Shown here piece after piece: positions 26,888 to 35,724 of a DNA stretch of 64,000 nt; position 1 is the first letter of the stretch, and each line of letters starts with the position of its first letter. The position numbers and the translations under genes are program-made. This DNA is from Cupriavidus consociatus. Its GTDB lineage: Bacteria; Pseudomonadota; Gammaproteobacteria; Burkholderiales; Burkholderiaceae. The notes below the pieces were generated by a model, which did not search any database, was not told the DNA's origin, and saw only the letters and a program-made list of their open reading frames with translations. The stretch lies in contig NZ_JAGIQA010000017.1 in assembly GCF_017814975.1 (NCBI RefSeq), positions 99,327 to 163,326 of the forward strand, written 5' to 3'.

Positions 26888-27157
26888 ACGACGCCATCCG
26901 GCAGCCATGCCGCGCGTTGACAGGGGATCCATGCCACCGGCAACAAGGCCGCGCCCGGCCTGTGGCTGATGTTCGCTGCAATGTGCGGCCTGGTCGCCAC
27001 GCATGTGATCTTCCACGCGGGCCGCAGCAGTGCCCCTCCTGCAGAGAGCTTGAATTCCCCGCGGACCGTCACCAACTTGCCATTTGCGTGCTTGCCTTGC
27101 ATGGCATGCTTGCCGCTCCGCATCGTCCCTCGGCGATGCAGGCGGCGCTGAAGCGTC
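26888..27157. other. intergenic sequence between envZ and the ahpC promoter
   Basis: With the promoter and leader (27158-27328) this is a 441-base gap. A short frame from 26969 could encode a hydrophobic peptide of about 60 residues, but it has no ribosome-binding site or recognisable domain. I do not call a gene. Confidence 0.4.
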
Positions 27158-27223
27158 ACATGCCATGCCTATCGGGCTCTTTGAGAATATCAATTAGCCC
27201 CGTGCGGCATGTTCACGCATAAT
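27158..27223 (+). promoter_or_regulatory. possible OxyR-controlled promoter of ahpC
   Basis: Four tetramers at 11-base steps (ACAT 27158, CTAT 27169, TTTG 27180, CAAT 27191) match the OxyR pattern ATAG-N7-CTAT-N7-ATAG-N7-CTAT at 11 of 16 positions. The array ends at a weak -35 (TTAGCC, 27194-27199), 18 bases before CATAAT (27218-27223). The position abutting the -35 is the geometry expected of an OxyR activator site, but the match is degenerate. Confidence 0.35.
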
Positions 27224-27328
27224 CACGTTTTGTCGCGGTGCACCGCAGCAAAGCTGCCTGGCAGGATCCACGCCGGGCATGCATTGACGTGCACTGTACT
27301 CATTGCAACCGTATCTGGAGATAGTCTT

Positions 27329-27877
27329 ATGAAGACCGTTGGTGAAAAGCTCGAAGCCTTCCACGTCGTCGGTGTCAAGCCGGGTTTCAACAATCACGAA
27401 GAGAACGGCCAGTCGGCTTTCGAAGACATCACCGAAAAGTCGTTCGAAGGCAAGTGGAAGGTCATCTACTTCTACCCGAAGGACTTCACCTTCGTGTGCC
27501 CGACCGAAATCGTTGCCTTCGCCAAGCTGAACGGCGACTTCGCTGACCGCGACGCGATCGTGCTGGGCGGCTCGACCGACAACGAGTTCGTCAAGCTGGC
27601 ATGGCGCCGCGAACACAAGGACCTGAACAAGCTCAACCAGTGGCAATTCGCCGACGTGACTGGCTCGCTGATCGACCAGCTGGGCGTGCGTGACCAGGCC
27701 GCCGGCGTGGCCCTGCGCGCGACCTTCATCGTCGACCCGGACAACGTGATCCAGCACGTTTCGGTGAACAACCTGAACGTCGGCCGCAATCCGGACGAAG
27801 TCCTGCGTATCCTGGACGGCCTGCAAACGGACGAGCTGTGCCCTTGCAACCGTGCCGTCGGTGGCGCAACGCTGTAA
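27329..27877 (+). CDS. ahpC: alkyl hydroperoxide reductase peroxiredoxin AhpC
   Basis: Thiol peroxidase that reduces hydrogen peroxide, organic hydroperoxides and peroxynitrite in the cytosol. The 182 residues carry peroxidatic Cys57 in FTFVCPTE and C-terminal cysteines 171 and 173 in ELCPCNRAV, one of which resolves. This resembles the AhpC that pairs with AhpD rather than the longer AhpC that pairs with AhpF. GGAG lies eight bases before ATG 27329. The adjacent ahpD supports an AhpC/AhpD system as in Mycobacterium. A terminator follows, so ahpC is probably made in excess over ahpD. Confidence 0.95.
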   Translation: MKTVGEKLEAFHVVGVKPGFNNHEENGQSAFEDITEKSFEGKWKVIYFYPKDFTFVCPTEIVAFAKLNGDFADRDAIVLGGSTDNEFVKLAWRREHKDLNKLNQWQFADVTGSLIDQLGVRDQAAGVALRATFIVDPDNVIQHVSVNNLNVGRNPDEVLRILDGLQTDELCPCNRAVGGATL

Positions 27878-27936
27878 TTTGCAGTACTTCGCCAGACACC
27901 GTGGCGATCCGCGGAGGGTTCCGCCCTCCGCTCCGA

Positions 27937-27958
27937 AACCCGCTCGCGCGGGTTTTTT
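27937..27958 (+). terminator. intrinsic terminator between ahpC and ahpD
   Basis: Stem AACCCGC/GCGGGTT with a 4-base loop and T-run, preceded by a second hairpin GGAGGG/CCCTCC at 27913-27929. Probably allows partial read-through into ahpD, 26 bases downstream. Confidence 0.85.
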
Positions 27959-27983
27959 GGGCCCCGATCGATAGGAGAAATAT

Positions 27984-28505
27984 ATGGAATTCCTCAGTAC
28001 AATTAAAAATCTCATCCCCGATTACGCCAAGGACATCCGCCTCAACGTAGACGGCACCATCGCCCGCTCCTCGCTGGAAGGCAACGATGCAGTCGGCGTG
28101 GCGCTGGCGGCGGCATTCGCGGCGCAGAGCAAGGTGCTGGTGGATGCCATCCGCAACGCCGGTGTGCTGTCGCCCGAAGAAACCAATAGCGCGCTGACCG
28201 CCGCTGCGCTGATGGGCATGAACAACACCTGGTACCCATACGTCGAGATGGCGGACGACACCGACCTGTCGACCCAGCCGGCCGGCCTGCGCATGAACGC
28301 CTACGCCACCCATGGCGGCGTGGACAAGCGCCGTTTCGAGATGTACGCGCTGGCAGCCTCGATCGTGGGCAAGTGCCACTTCTGCGTGAAGTCGCACTAC
28401 CAGCTGCTGAAGAACGAACAGGGCATGACCGCGCAGCAGCTGCGCGACGTGGGCCGCATCGCCGCGGTGATCGTGGCCGCGGCCAACGTGATCGCTGCCC
28501 AGTAA
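27984..28505 (+). CDS. ahpD: alkyl hydroperoxidase AhpD
   Basis: Thioredoxin-like recycling partner of AhpC, with weak peroxidase activity of its own; in other bacteria it is re-reduced by a lipoamide-containing system. The 173 residues are helical and contain the active-site CHFC motif with Cys131, His132, Cys134 and His138, plus Glu119. These positions line up with the residues described for the Mycobacterium enzyme. AGGAG lies shortly before the ATG. It is the second gene after ahpC. Confidence 0.93.
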   Translation: MEFLSTIKNLIPDYAKDIRLNVDGTIARSSLEGNDAVGVALAAAFAAQSKVLVDAIRNAGVLSPEETNSALTAAALMGMNNTWYPYVEMADDTDLSTQPAGLRMNAYATHGGVDKRRFEMYALAASIVGKCHFCVKSHYQLLKNEQGMTAQQLRDVGRIAAVIVAAANVIAAQ

Positions 28506-28532
28506 GTACACAGCGCGCCCCCGCGCCCTCCG

Positions 28533-28557
28533 ACAGGGGCCGTCCCACGGCCCCTGT
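28533..28557 (+). terminator. terminator-like hairpin after ahpD
   Basis: Perfect 11-bp stem ACAGGGGCCGT/ACGGCCCCTGT with a 3-base loop. No T-run follows, so it may stabilise the mRNA end rather than terminate on its own. Confidence 0.5.
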
Positions 28558-28652
28558 AGCACAGCAGCCGGCAGCTTCCCAGCGGGAAATGCCGGCTGTT
28601 CCCATCTTGCAACCGACCCCGCACCGGCACTGCACTGGCGCTGCGATCGGCC

Positions 28653-28658
28653 TACAAT
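28653..28658 (+). promoter_or_regulatory. -10 element of the GNAT gene
   Basis: TACAAT; predicted transcript start near 28665. This makes ATG 28670 an unlikely start and favours ATG 28688. Confidence 0.45.
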
Positions 28659-28687
28659 CCAGGCAGCCTATGCACTTTCAGCCTGCC

Positions 28688-29260
28688 ATGACCCTGCCTT
28701 CGCCGACTTCTCCCCGTTTCCACTACCGCCTTGCCGCGGTGCATGACTGGGGCGACATCGCTGCCGTCACGCAGCAAGCCTATGGGCAGTATGAGCTGGA
28801 AATCATGGAAGACTGCCGGGCATCGTTCCAGCGCGGCATGCAGGCGGTGCTGGCGACCAGCAATCCCGACATGGAATGGTGGGTGGCGGAAACCGATCAC
28901 GGCATCATGGGTGCGGTGCTGTTCTGCCATCCCGGGGCAACGCTGCCCGCGCTCGACGGCAGCACTATCACGCTGACGCAGCCAGAGGCGCGGCTGCTGT
29001 CGGTCAGCCCGCAGGCGCGCGGCCTTGGGCTGGGGCGCACGCTGATGCAGATCTGCATCCAGCGCGCGCGCGATATCGGTTCGCCCACGCTGCTGGTACG
29101 GACCATGCCGGAGATGGCCTCGGCCAACCGGCTGGTGCAGCAGATGGGCTTCACCAAGCGCACCGAGGCCGGCGCGCGCTCGGGCGCGATGGCGCGCCTG
29201 ATCGACTACACGTACGCCATCCCGCCGGAAAACGCTCCGGCGGATGCGCCGGGCAGCTAG
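28688..29260 (+). CDS. GNAT-family N-acetyltransferase
   Basis: Acetyl-CoA-dependent acyltransferase of unknown acceptor. The 190 residues form one GNAT domain. The acetyl-CoA pyrophosphate loop is in RLLSVSPQARGLGLGRTLM (about 99-117), preceded by strand GAVLFCHPG and followed by a C-terminal strand ending NRLVQQMGFTKR. ATG 28670, six codons upstream, is the alternative start. It is a single gene between ahpD and ispF, with which it converges. Substrate could be an antibiotic, an amine or a protein N-terminus; nothing in the context decides. Confidence 0.82.
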   Translation: MTLPSPTSPRFHYRLAAVHDWGDIAAVTQQAYGQYELEIMEDCRASFQRGMQAVLATSNPDMEWWVAETDHGIMGAVLFCHPGATLPALDGSTITLTQPEARLLSVSPQARGLGLGRTLMQICIQRARDIGSPTLLVRTMPEMASANRLVQQMGFTKRTEAGARSGAMARLIDYTYAIPPENAPADAPGS

Positions 29261-29293
29261 CAAAGCTCGCCCACCGCATCCGTCACAGCGCGC

Positions 29294-29803
29294 TCAGTCC
29301 TGCGCGCCCGTCACCGAGGCGCGCCAGACCAGCACCGCGGCCTGTGCCACGATCCCTTCCTGCCGTCCTTCAAAGCCGAGCTTTTCGTTGGTCTTTGCCT
29401 TGACGTTGCAGCGCCCGGGCGCCAGCCCCAGGTCTTCCGCCAGGTTGGCCACCATCGCGCCGATATGCGGTGCCAGCCTGGGCGCCTGCGCAATCACGGT
29501 GGCATCGACATTGCCGATCTCATAGCCCGCCTCGCGCACGCGGCGCGCGGCCTCGCGCAACAGCGCGCGGCTGTCCGCGCCGGCAAAGCGCGCGTCGGTA
29601 TCGGGGAAATGGCGGCCGATATCGCCCAGCGCGGCTGCGCCGAACAGCGCGTCAGTCACCGCGTGCAGCAGCGCGTCGGCATCGGAATGGCCCAGCAGGC
29701 CGCGGTCGTGCGGGATTTCCACACCGCCCAGGATCAGCTTGCGGCCGGGCACCAGCGCGTGGACGTCATAGCCCTGGCCCACGCGGATATCGAAAGGCAT
29801 CAT
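29294..29803 (-). CDS. ispF: 2-C-methyl-D-erythritol 2,4-cyclodiphosphate synthase
   Basis: MEP-pathway enzyme that cyclises CDP-methylerythritol 2-phosphate, releasing CMP, on the way to isoprenoid precursors. The 169 residues begin MMPFDIRVGQGYDVHAL, with Asp and His zinc ligands in GYDVH. They contain LLGHSDADALLHA and the C-terminal KAKTNEKLGFEGR CDP-binding segment. Length and trimeric-enzyme motifs match the family. It lies 14 bases downstream of ispD in one operon. An ispDF pair is the common arrangement; fused IspDF is not seen here. Confidence 0.97.
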   Translation of the reverse strand: MMPFDIRVGQGYDVHALVPGRKLILGGVEIPHDRGLLGHSDADALLHAVTDALFGAAALGDIGRHFPDTDARFAGADSRALLREAARRVREAGYEIGNVDATVIAQAPRLAPHIGAMVANLAEDLGLAPGRCNVKAKTNEKLGFEGRQEGIVAQAAVLVWRASVTGAQD

Positions 29804-29817
29804 TGCGGTTACGCTCC

Positions 29818-30558
29818 TTATGCTCCATTAGCTCCAGTCCCCAACAGCACTTCGGCAAGCGCGAAGTCTTCCGGGTATGTCACCTTGAAATTGCGCAGCG
29901 AGCCGTTGACCAGCCGCGGATGCAGTCCCAGCCGTTCGATCGCGCTGGCTTCGTCGGTCACCACCGCGCCGGCCGCCAGGGCATCCTGCAGCGCCTGGCG
30001 CAGCACGCCCAGCCGGAACATCTGCGGTGTCTGCGCCTGCCACAGCCCTTCGCGCGGCACGGTGCCGCCGATGCGGGCATCGTCCTGCGCGCGCTTGAGG
30101 GTATCGGGCACCGGCACCGCCAGGATGCCGCCGATGGCCGCATCCGGGTCGTCGTCGCCGTCGCTTTCGACCGCGCGCACCAGCGCGTGGATCATCGCGG
30201 GGGTCAGGCCCGGGCGCGCCGCGTCGTGCACCAGCACCCAGTCGGTATCGGTGGCGCCAAGCTGGGCCAGGTGATGCAGCCCCGCCAGCACCGATGCATG
30301 CCGCGTGTCGCCGCCAACGAAGGCGGTGTCGAAGCGCAGCCCGGCGAACGTGGCGGCGCCGAAGCGGGATTCCAGCGGCATGTCGTCAGGCGCCAGCACC
30401 AGTGCGGTGGCGTTGATCGCGTCGCATGCCGAGAACGCCGCCAGCGCGTACCAGATCATCGGCCGGCCGGCCACGGTCTGGTATTGCTTGGGAACGGTGC
30501 CGCCGGCGCGGCTGCCGGTACCGGCACAGGGAATCAGGGCAAAGCGGCGAGCGGACAC
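29818..30558 (-). CDS. ispD: 2-C-methyl-D-erythritol 4-phosphate cytidylyltransferase
   Basis: Transfers CMP from CTP to methylerythritol 4-phosphate in the MEP pathway. The 246 residues show the nucleotide-binding signature ALIPCAGTGSRAGGTVPKQY at the N-terminus (7-26) and VHDAARPGLTP near 110-120. The substrate region with conserved Thr, Asp and Arg is in DEASAIERLG. It is divergent from mfd, with a perfect TATAAT in the gap. The isoprenoid supply it helps make also feeds hpnD upstream. Confidence 0.97.
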   Translation of the reverse strand: MSARRFALIPCAGTGSRAGGTVPKQYQTVAGRPMIWYALAAFSACDAINATALVLAPDDMPLESRFGAATFAGLRFDTAFVGGDTRHASVLAGLHHLAQLGATDTDWVLVHDAARPGLTPAMIHALVRAVESDGDDDPDAAIGGILAVPVPDTLKRAQDDARIGGTVPREGLWQAQTPQMFRLGVLRQALQDALAAGAVVTDEASAIERLGLHPRLVNGSLRNFKVTYPEDFALAEVLLGTGANGA

Positions 30559-30642
30559 GGCTGGGGCAGGAAGTAAATGGCGAAGTCAAGCTGCAGGGCT
30601 GGGCCAGCGCCGTGGCGCCAGCGGGACAATCGGGTCGCATTC

Positions 30643-30648
30643 TATAAT
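30643..30648 (+). promoter_or_regulatory. mfd promoter -10 element
   Basis: Perfect TATAAT; predicted leader of about 130 bases to ATG 30785. A -35 is not obvious. The complementary strand reads TAGAAT at the left edge (ATTCTA), so the element could also serve ispD. Confidence 0.5.
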
Positions 30649-30784
30649 ACGGCCCTTGCCCGTCGCCATGGCGCATGCGTGCCTGGCGGCGTGGGCGGGT
30701 GCCGCTATGTGCCCGCAGCATTCTGTCCGACCCCCGCCCGCGATGCCGGCGGGGTGTCGTCGTTTTGAACGCCCCGTTGCCGAC

Positions 30785-33700
30785 ATGCCTGACGCTACGT
30801 CCCCCCTGCCCTTCGTCAACCTGCCGCTGGTCAAGCCCGGCCTGCGCCACACCGTGGCCGGCCTGCGTGGCTCGGCCGATGCCCTGGCCATTGCCGCCTA
30901 CGCGCGGCAGCACCGCGCGCGCGCGCCGATGCTGGCTGTGGTGTGCGCCAATGCCGTCGATGCCCAGCGCCTGGCCGAGGAAATCCCCTGGTTCGCGCCC
31001 GAGCTGCGCGTGCGCCTGCTGCCCGACTGGGAAACGCTGCCCTATGACAGCTTTTCGCCGCACCAGGACCTGGTCTCCGAACGCCTGGCCACGCTGCACG
31101 ATATCCAGGGCGGGCAATGCGACGTGATGCTGGTACCGGCCAGCACCGCGCTGTACCGGCTCGCGCCGCCGTCCTTCCTGGCCGCCTACACCTTCTTCTT
31201 CAAGCAGGGCGAGCGCCTGGACGAGGCTGCGCTGAAGGCGCAGTTCACGCTGGCCGGCTACGAGCACGTCAGCGCCGTGATGCGCCCGGGCGAATACAGC
31301 GTGCGCGGCGGCCTGATCGACCTGTACCCGATGGGCTCGGCGCTGCCGTACCGGATCGACCTGTTCGGCGACGAGATCGAGACCATCCGTGCCTTTGACC
31401 CGGACACGCAGCGCAGCCTGTACCCGGTCAAGGAAGTGCGCCTGTTGCCGGGCCGCGAGTTTCCGCTCGACGAGGCCGCGCGCACCGCCTTCCGCGGCCG
31501 CTGGCGCGAAGTCTTCGAGGGCGACCCGACCAAGTCGCCGATCTACAAGGACATTGGCAATGGCGTGCCGTCGGCGGGCATCGAGTACTACCTGCCGCTG
31601 TTTTTCGAAGACAGCGCGACGCTGTTCGACTACCTGCCGGCGGATACGCAACTGGCCTTCGCGGGCAACATCGATGAAGCGATCCGCCGCTTCTGGGCCG
31701 ACACCACGCAGCGCTACAACTTCATGCGGCACGATCGTGAGCGCCCGCTGCTGCTGCCAGCCGACCTGTTCCTGTCCGAGGAGCAGTTCTTCGTCGGCGC
31801 CAAGCCGATGGCACGGCTGGTGCTGCAGGCGGAGCCGGGCGCGGACCAGACGCCGTTCTCGGCGATCCTGCCCGATGTCTCGGTCAACCGGCGCGCCGAC
31901 GATCCGCTGGTCAACCTGGAATCGCTGCTGCTCGACAAGCAGATCCGCGTGCTGATGTGCGCGGACTCCGCCGGCCGGCGCGAGACGCTGCTGCAGCTGT
32001 TTGCCGAAAGCGGCCTGCGCCCGCAGCCGGTGGACGACTTTGCCGCATTCCTCGCCGGCGAATCGCATTTCTCGATCGCGGTGGCACCCTTGCAAAGCGG
32101 CTTCGCGCTGCCGCAAGGACCGTTTGCCTTCGTCACCGAGGCCGAGCTGTACGCCGGCACCGCGCGCCGCACTGGCCGCCGCAAGCAGGAGCAGGCCACC
32201 GCCGTCGACTCGATGGTGCGCGACCTGGCCGAACTGAAGATCGGCGATCCGGTGGTGCACAGCGAGCACGGCATCGGCCGCTACCATGGCCTGGTGTCGC
32301 TCGACATGGGCCAGGGCGAGGAGGAATTCCTGCACCTCGAATACGACAAGAGCAGCAAGCTGTATGTGCCGGTGCACCAGCTGCACGTGATCTCGCGCTA
32401 TTCCGGCGCCGATCCGGACACCGCGCCGCTGCACCACCTGGGCTCGGGCCAGTGGGACAAGGCCAAGCGCCGCGCCGCGCAGCAGATCCGCGATACCGCC
32501 GCCGAACTGCTGAACCTGTACGCGCGCCGCGCCGCGCGCGAGGGCTTTGCCTTCCCGCTGTCGCCGAAGGACTACGAGACCTTTGCCGAGAGCTTCGGCT
32601 TCGAGGAAACGCCGGACCAGGCCGCCGCCATCGCCGCGGTGATCGCCGACATGACCTCGGGCAAGCCGATGGACCGGCTGGTGTGCGGCGACGTCGGCTT
32701 CGGCAAGACCGAAGTCGCACTGCGCGCTGCCTTCGTCGCGGTGCTGGGCGGCAAGCAGGTGGCGATGCTCGCGCCGACCACGCTGCTGGCCGAGCAGCAT
32801 TTCCAGACGCTGTCCGACCGCTTCGCCGAATGGCCGGTGCGCATCGTCGAGCTGTCGCGCTTCAAGACCAGGAAGGAGATCGACGCGGCCATCAAGCAGA
32901 TCAACGAAGGCAGCGTCGACATCGTTATCGGCACGCACAAGATCCTGTCCGACCAGGTCAAATTCCAGCGCCTGGGGCTGGTCATCATCGACGAGGAACA
33001 CCGCTTCGGCGTGCGCCAGAAGGAAGCGCTGAAGACGCTGCGCGCCGAGGTCGACATCCTGACGCTGACCGCCACGCCGATCCCGCGCACGCTGGGCATG
33101 GCATTGGAAGGCCTGCGCGATTTTTCGGTGATCGCCACCGCGCCGCAGAAGCGGCTGGCAATCAAGACCTTCGTACGGCGCGAGGAGGATGGCGTGATCC
33201 GCGAGGCCATCCTGCGCGAGCTCAAGCGCGGCGGGCAGGTCTACTTCCTGCACAACGAGGTCGAGACCATCGAGAACAAGCGCGCCAAGCTCGCCGAGCT
33301 CGTGCCCGAAGCACGCATCGCGGTGGCGCACGGCCAGATGCACGAGCGCGAGCTGGAGCGCGTGATGCGCGACTTTGTCTCGCGCCGCGACAACATCCTG
33401 CTGTGTACGACCATCATCGAAACCGGCATCGACGTACCGACCGCCAACACCATCCTGATCCACCGCTCCGACAAGTTCGGGCTGGCGCAGCTGCACCAGC
33501 TGCGCGGCCGCGTGGGGCGTTCGCACCACCAGGCCTATGCCTACCTGCTGGTGCACGATGTCGACGGCCTGACTAAGCAGGCGCAGCGCCGGCTCGAAGC
33601 GATCCAGCAGATGGAGGAACTCGGCTCGGGCTTCTACCTCGCCATGCACGACCTGGAAATCCGCGGCGCCGGCGAGGTGCTGGGCGACAAGCAGTCGGGC

Positions 33701-34234
33701 GAGATCCACGAGATCGGCTTCCAGCTCTACACCGACATGCTCAACCACGCGGTCAAGGCGCTGAAGGCCGGCAAGGAGCCCGACCTGATGGCGCCGCTGG
33801 CGGCGACCACCGAGATCAACCTCGGCACGCCGGCGCTGCTGCCCAACGACTACTGCGGCGATGTGCATGAACGCCTGTCGCTGTACAAGCGGCTGGCCAA
33901 CTGCGAGACCGCCGAGCGTGTCGACGATATCCAGGAAGAACTGATCGACCGCTTTGGCAGGCTGCCGGCGCAGGCGCAGGCGCTGGTGGAAACGCACCGG
34001 CTGCGCATCGCCGCGGCGCCGCTGGGCGTGCGCAAGATCGATGCGGGCGAGGCCACCATCAGCGTGCAGTTCGTGCCCAATCCGCCGATCGATGCCACGC
34101 GCATCATCGACCTGGTGCAGAAGAACCGGCATATCAAGCTGGCCGGGCAGGATAAGCTGCGCATTGAGGCCAAGATGCCGGATGTGACGGTACGCGCGCA
34201 AACAATCAAGCATACGCTGCGGCAACTGGCGTAA
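30785..34234 (+). CDS. mfd: transcription-repair coupling factor
   Basis: DNA translocase that removes stalled RNA polymerase and recruits UvrA to template-strand damage. The 1149 residues have the full layout. The UvrB-homology modules are at the N-terminus. An RNA polymerase-interacting CarD-like domain lies around 480-550 (LKIGDPVVHSEHGIGRY). The SF2 helicase core has Walker A GDVGFGKTE (635-643), the DEEH box in IIDEEHRFG and motif VI QLRGRVGRS. The TRG motif region and the C-terminal autoinhibitory TRCF domain follow. Length is typical. The start at 30785 (MPDATSPLPF) is chosen because earlier in-frame codons lie upstream of the TATAAT. It is monocistronic, 90 bases before argE. Confidence 0.97.
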   Translation: MPDATSPLPFVNLPLVKPGLRHTVAGLRGSADALAIAAYARQHRARAPMLAVVCANAVDAQRLAEEIPWFAPELRVRLLPDWETLPYDSFSPHQDLVSERLATLHDIQGGQCDVMLVPASTALYRLAPPSFLAAYTFFFKQGERLDEAALKAQFTLAGYEHVSAVMRPGEYSVRGGLIDLYPMGSALPYRIDLFGDEIETIRAFDPDTQRSLYPVKEVRLLPGREFPLDEAARTAFRGRWREVFEGDPTKSPIYKDIGNGVPSAGIEYYLPLFFEDSATLFDYLPADTQLAFAGNIDEAIRRFWADTTQRYNFMRHDRERPLLLPADLFLSEEQFFVGAKPMARLVLQAEPGADQTPFSAILPDVSVNRRADDPLVNLESLLLDKQIRVLMCADSAGRRETLLQLFAESGLRPQPVDDFAAFLAGESHFSIAVAPLQSGFALPQGPFAFVTEAELYAGTARRTGRRKQEQATAVDSMVRDLAELKIGDPVVHSEHGIGRYHGLVSLDMGQGEEEFLHLEYDKSSKLYVPVHQLHVISRYSGADPDTAPLHHLGSGQWDKAKRRAAQQIRDTAAELLNLYARRAAREGFAFPLSPKDYETFAESFGFEETPDQAAAIAAVIADMTSGKPMDRLVCGDVGFGKTEVALRAAFVAVLGGKQVAMLAPTTLLAEQHFQTLSDRFAEWPVRIVELSRFKTRKEIDAAIKQINEGSVDIVIGTHKILSDQVKFQRLGLVIIDEEHRFGVRQKEALKTLRAEVDILTLTATPIPRTLGMALEGLRDFSVIATAPQKRLAIKTFVRREEDGVIREAILRELKRGGQVYFLHNEVETIENKRAKLAELVPEARIAVAHGQMHERELERVMRDFVSRRDNILLCTTIIETGIDVPTANTILIHRSDKFGLAQLHQLRGRVGRSHHQAYAYLLVHDVDGLTKQAQRRLEAIQQMEELGSGFYLAMHDLEIRGAGEVLGDKQSGEIHEIGFQLYTDMLNHAVKALKAGKEPDLMAPLAATTEINLGTPALLPNDYCGDVHERLSLYKRLANCETAERVDDIQEELIDRFGRLPAQAQALVETHRLRIAAAPLGVRKIDAGEATISVQFVPNPPIDATRIIDLVQKNRHIKLAGQDKLRIEAKMPDVTVRAQTIKHTLRQLA

Positions 34235-34324
34235 AGCTGCGGGGCGGTGTCATGGCCGATTGCATGGACTCGGCATACGACCGGGTGTAGCATCGGACTC
34301 TTGATCGGTTAGTGATAGCGCCCC

Positions 34325-35563
34325 ATGCCAGCCCAAGCCGCCGCCCCGACCCAGACCCACACCCACACTCACACCCAGACTGCCAATGACCATGCCGCGC
34401 GCGGCAGCGCGCTCGAATGGACCCAGCGGCTGGTCGCCTACGACACTACCAGCCGCCATTCCAACCTCGGCCTGATCGAGACCGTGCGCGACCACTTCCT
34501 GGCCAAGGGCCTGAAGCCGCATCTCACCTACAACCCGCAGCAGGACAAGGCCAATCTGTTTGTCACGGTGCCCGCGGCCAATGGCAGCACCAACGGCGGC
34601 ATCGTGCTGTCGGGCCACACCGACGTGGTGCCGGTGGACGGCCAGAAGTGGACTACCGATCCGTTCAAGCCGGTGATCCGCGACGGCAAGCTGTATGGCC
34701 GGGGCACGTGCGACATGAAGGGCTTCATCGGCACCAGCCTGTCGCTGCTGCCGGCCATCCTCGACGCGAAGCTGCGCGAACCGGTGCACTACGCCCTCTC
34801 TTTCGATGAAGAGATCGGCTGCATGGGCGCGCCCTATCTGCTGGCCGAACTGCGCGAGCGTGGCGTGACGCCCGGCGGCTGCATCGTCGGCGAGCCGACC
34901 AGCATGCGCGTGATCGTCGCGCACAAGGGCATCAACGCCTACCGCTGCTGCGTCCGGGGCCAGGCCGCGCACTCGTCCCTGACGCCGCGCGGCGTCAATG
35001 CCATCGAATACGCTGCGCGGCTGATCTGCTTCATCCGCGATATCGCCGATGAGTTCAAGGCCAACGGTCCTTACGACCAGGCCTTCGACGTGCCCTACAC
35101 CACGGCGCAGACCGGCACCATCCAGGGCGGCATTGCGCTCAACACCATCCCCGCGCTGTGCGAGTTCGTGTTCGAGTTCCGCAATTTGCCTGGGGTGGAT
35201 CCGGAAGTGATCTACGCGCGCATCCATGCCTACGCCAACGACGTGCTGCTGCCGAAGATGCGCGCCGAGCATGCCGATGCCGACCTGACGCTCAGCAAGA
35301 TCGCCGCCGCGCCTTCGCTGGATGTTGCCGAGCAGGCCGCGATCACACAACTGGTGCGGGCGCTGACGGCGGACCGCGAGACCAACAAGGTTGCCTATGG
35401 CACCGAAGCCGGGCTGTTCCAGCGCGCGGGCATTCCGGCGGTGGTGTGCGGGCCCGGCGATATCCAGCAGGCGCATAAGCCGGATGAGTTCGTCGCGCTG
35501 GAGCAACTGGCGGCATGCGAAGGGTTCTTGCGTAAGGTGGTGGACAGCCTGCGCATGGCCTGA
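34325..35563 (+). CDS. argE: acetylornithine deacetylase (ArgE, M20 family)
   Basis: Removes acetate from N-acetylornithine in arginine synthesis, using two zinc or cobalt ions. The 412 residues show metal ligands H98 and D100 in SGHTDVVPVDG, bridging D in GRGTCDMKG, the general base in FDEEIGCMGA (about 161-169) and a C-terminal His in QAHKPDEFV. Unusually, the N-terminus carries a Thr/His/Gln repeat (residues 9-19, His at 12, 14 and 16) before the conserved catalytic fold begins near residue 28. A downstream start could skip it, but no in-frame ATG lies close. Succinyl-diaminopimelate desuccinylase is the nearest alternative; the SGHTDVVPVDGQKW and GTCDMKG forms favour ArgE. Confidence 0.92.
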   Translation: MPAQAAAPTQTHTHTHTQTANDHAARGSALEWTQRLVAYDTTSRHSNLGLIETVRDHFLAKGLKPHLTYNPQQDKANLFVTVPAANGSTNGGIVLSGHTDVVPVDGQKWTTDPFKPVIRDGKLYGRGTCDMKGFIGTSLSLLPAILDAKLREPVHYALSFDEEIGCMGAPYLLAELRERGVTPGGCIVGEPTSMRVIVAHKGINAYRCCVRGQAAHSSLTPRGVNAIEYAARLICFIRDIADEFKANGPYDQAFDVPYTTAQTGTIQGGIALNTIPALCEFVFEFRNLPGVDPEVIYARIHAYANDVLLPKMRAEHADADLTLSKIAAAPSLDVAEQAAITQLVRALTADRETNKVAYGTEAGLFQRAGIPAVVCGPGDIQQAHKPDEFVALEQLAACEGFLRKVVDSLRMA

Positions 35564-35583
35564 CCTTCATCAGCGCTGGCTTG

Positions 35584-35620
35584 CTCCCCTCTCCCAAAGA
35601 AACCCAAAGGGAGAGGGGAG
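35584..35620. repeat. 12-bp perfect inverted repeat between argE and serB
   Basis: CTCCCCTCTCCC and its complement GGGAGAGGGGAG are separated by 13 A-rich bases. There is no T-run. The purine/pyrimidine-rich arms resemble dispersed hairpins seen between genes in Burkholderiales; it may act as a transcript end or stability element after argE. Confidence 0.7.
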
Positions 35621-35654
35621 AAGATCACACCGCATTCCGATCGGCCGGGGCGGC

Positions 35655-35660
35655 TACAAT
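35655..35660 (+). promoter_or_regulatory. serB promoter -10 element
   Basis: TACAAT in a GGCTACAAT context, 65 bases before the serB start; predicted leader about 58 bases. Confidence 0.5.
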
Positions 35661-35724
35661 ATCGGTTTTTCCGCGGTGCCGCCCGGCCTGACTGCCATGC
35701 GGCGCGCGCCCGATCCCACCTGTC

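Noticed and set aside
26884..27222. 112-codon frame between envZ and ahpC
   Set aside because: Overlaps the probable ahpC promoter, has no ribosome-binding site and no recognisable domain.
30386..34225. 1279-codon open frame on the minus strand opposite mfd
   Set aside because: Shadow of mfd; the mfd frame has every family motif, and the antisense protein has no domain.
35584..35620. Intrinsic terminator after argE
   Set aside because: Perfect stem but no T-run on either strand; recorded as an inverted repeat instead.
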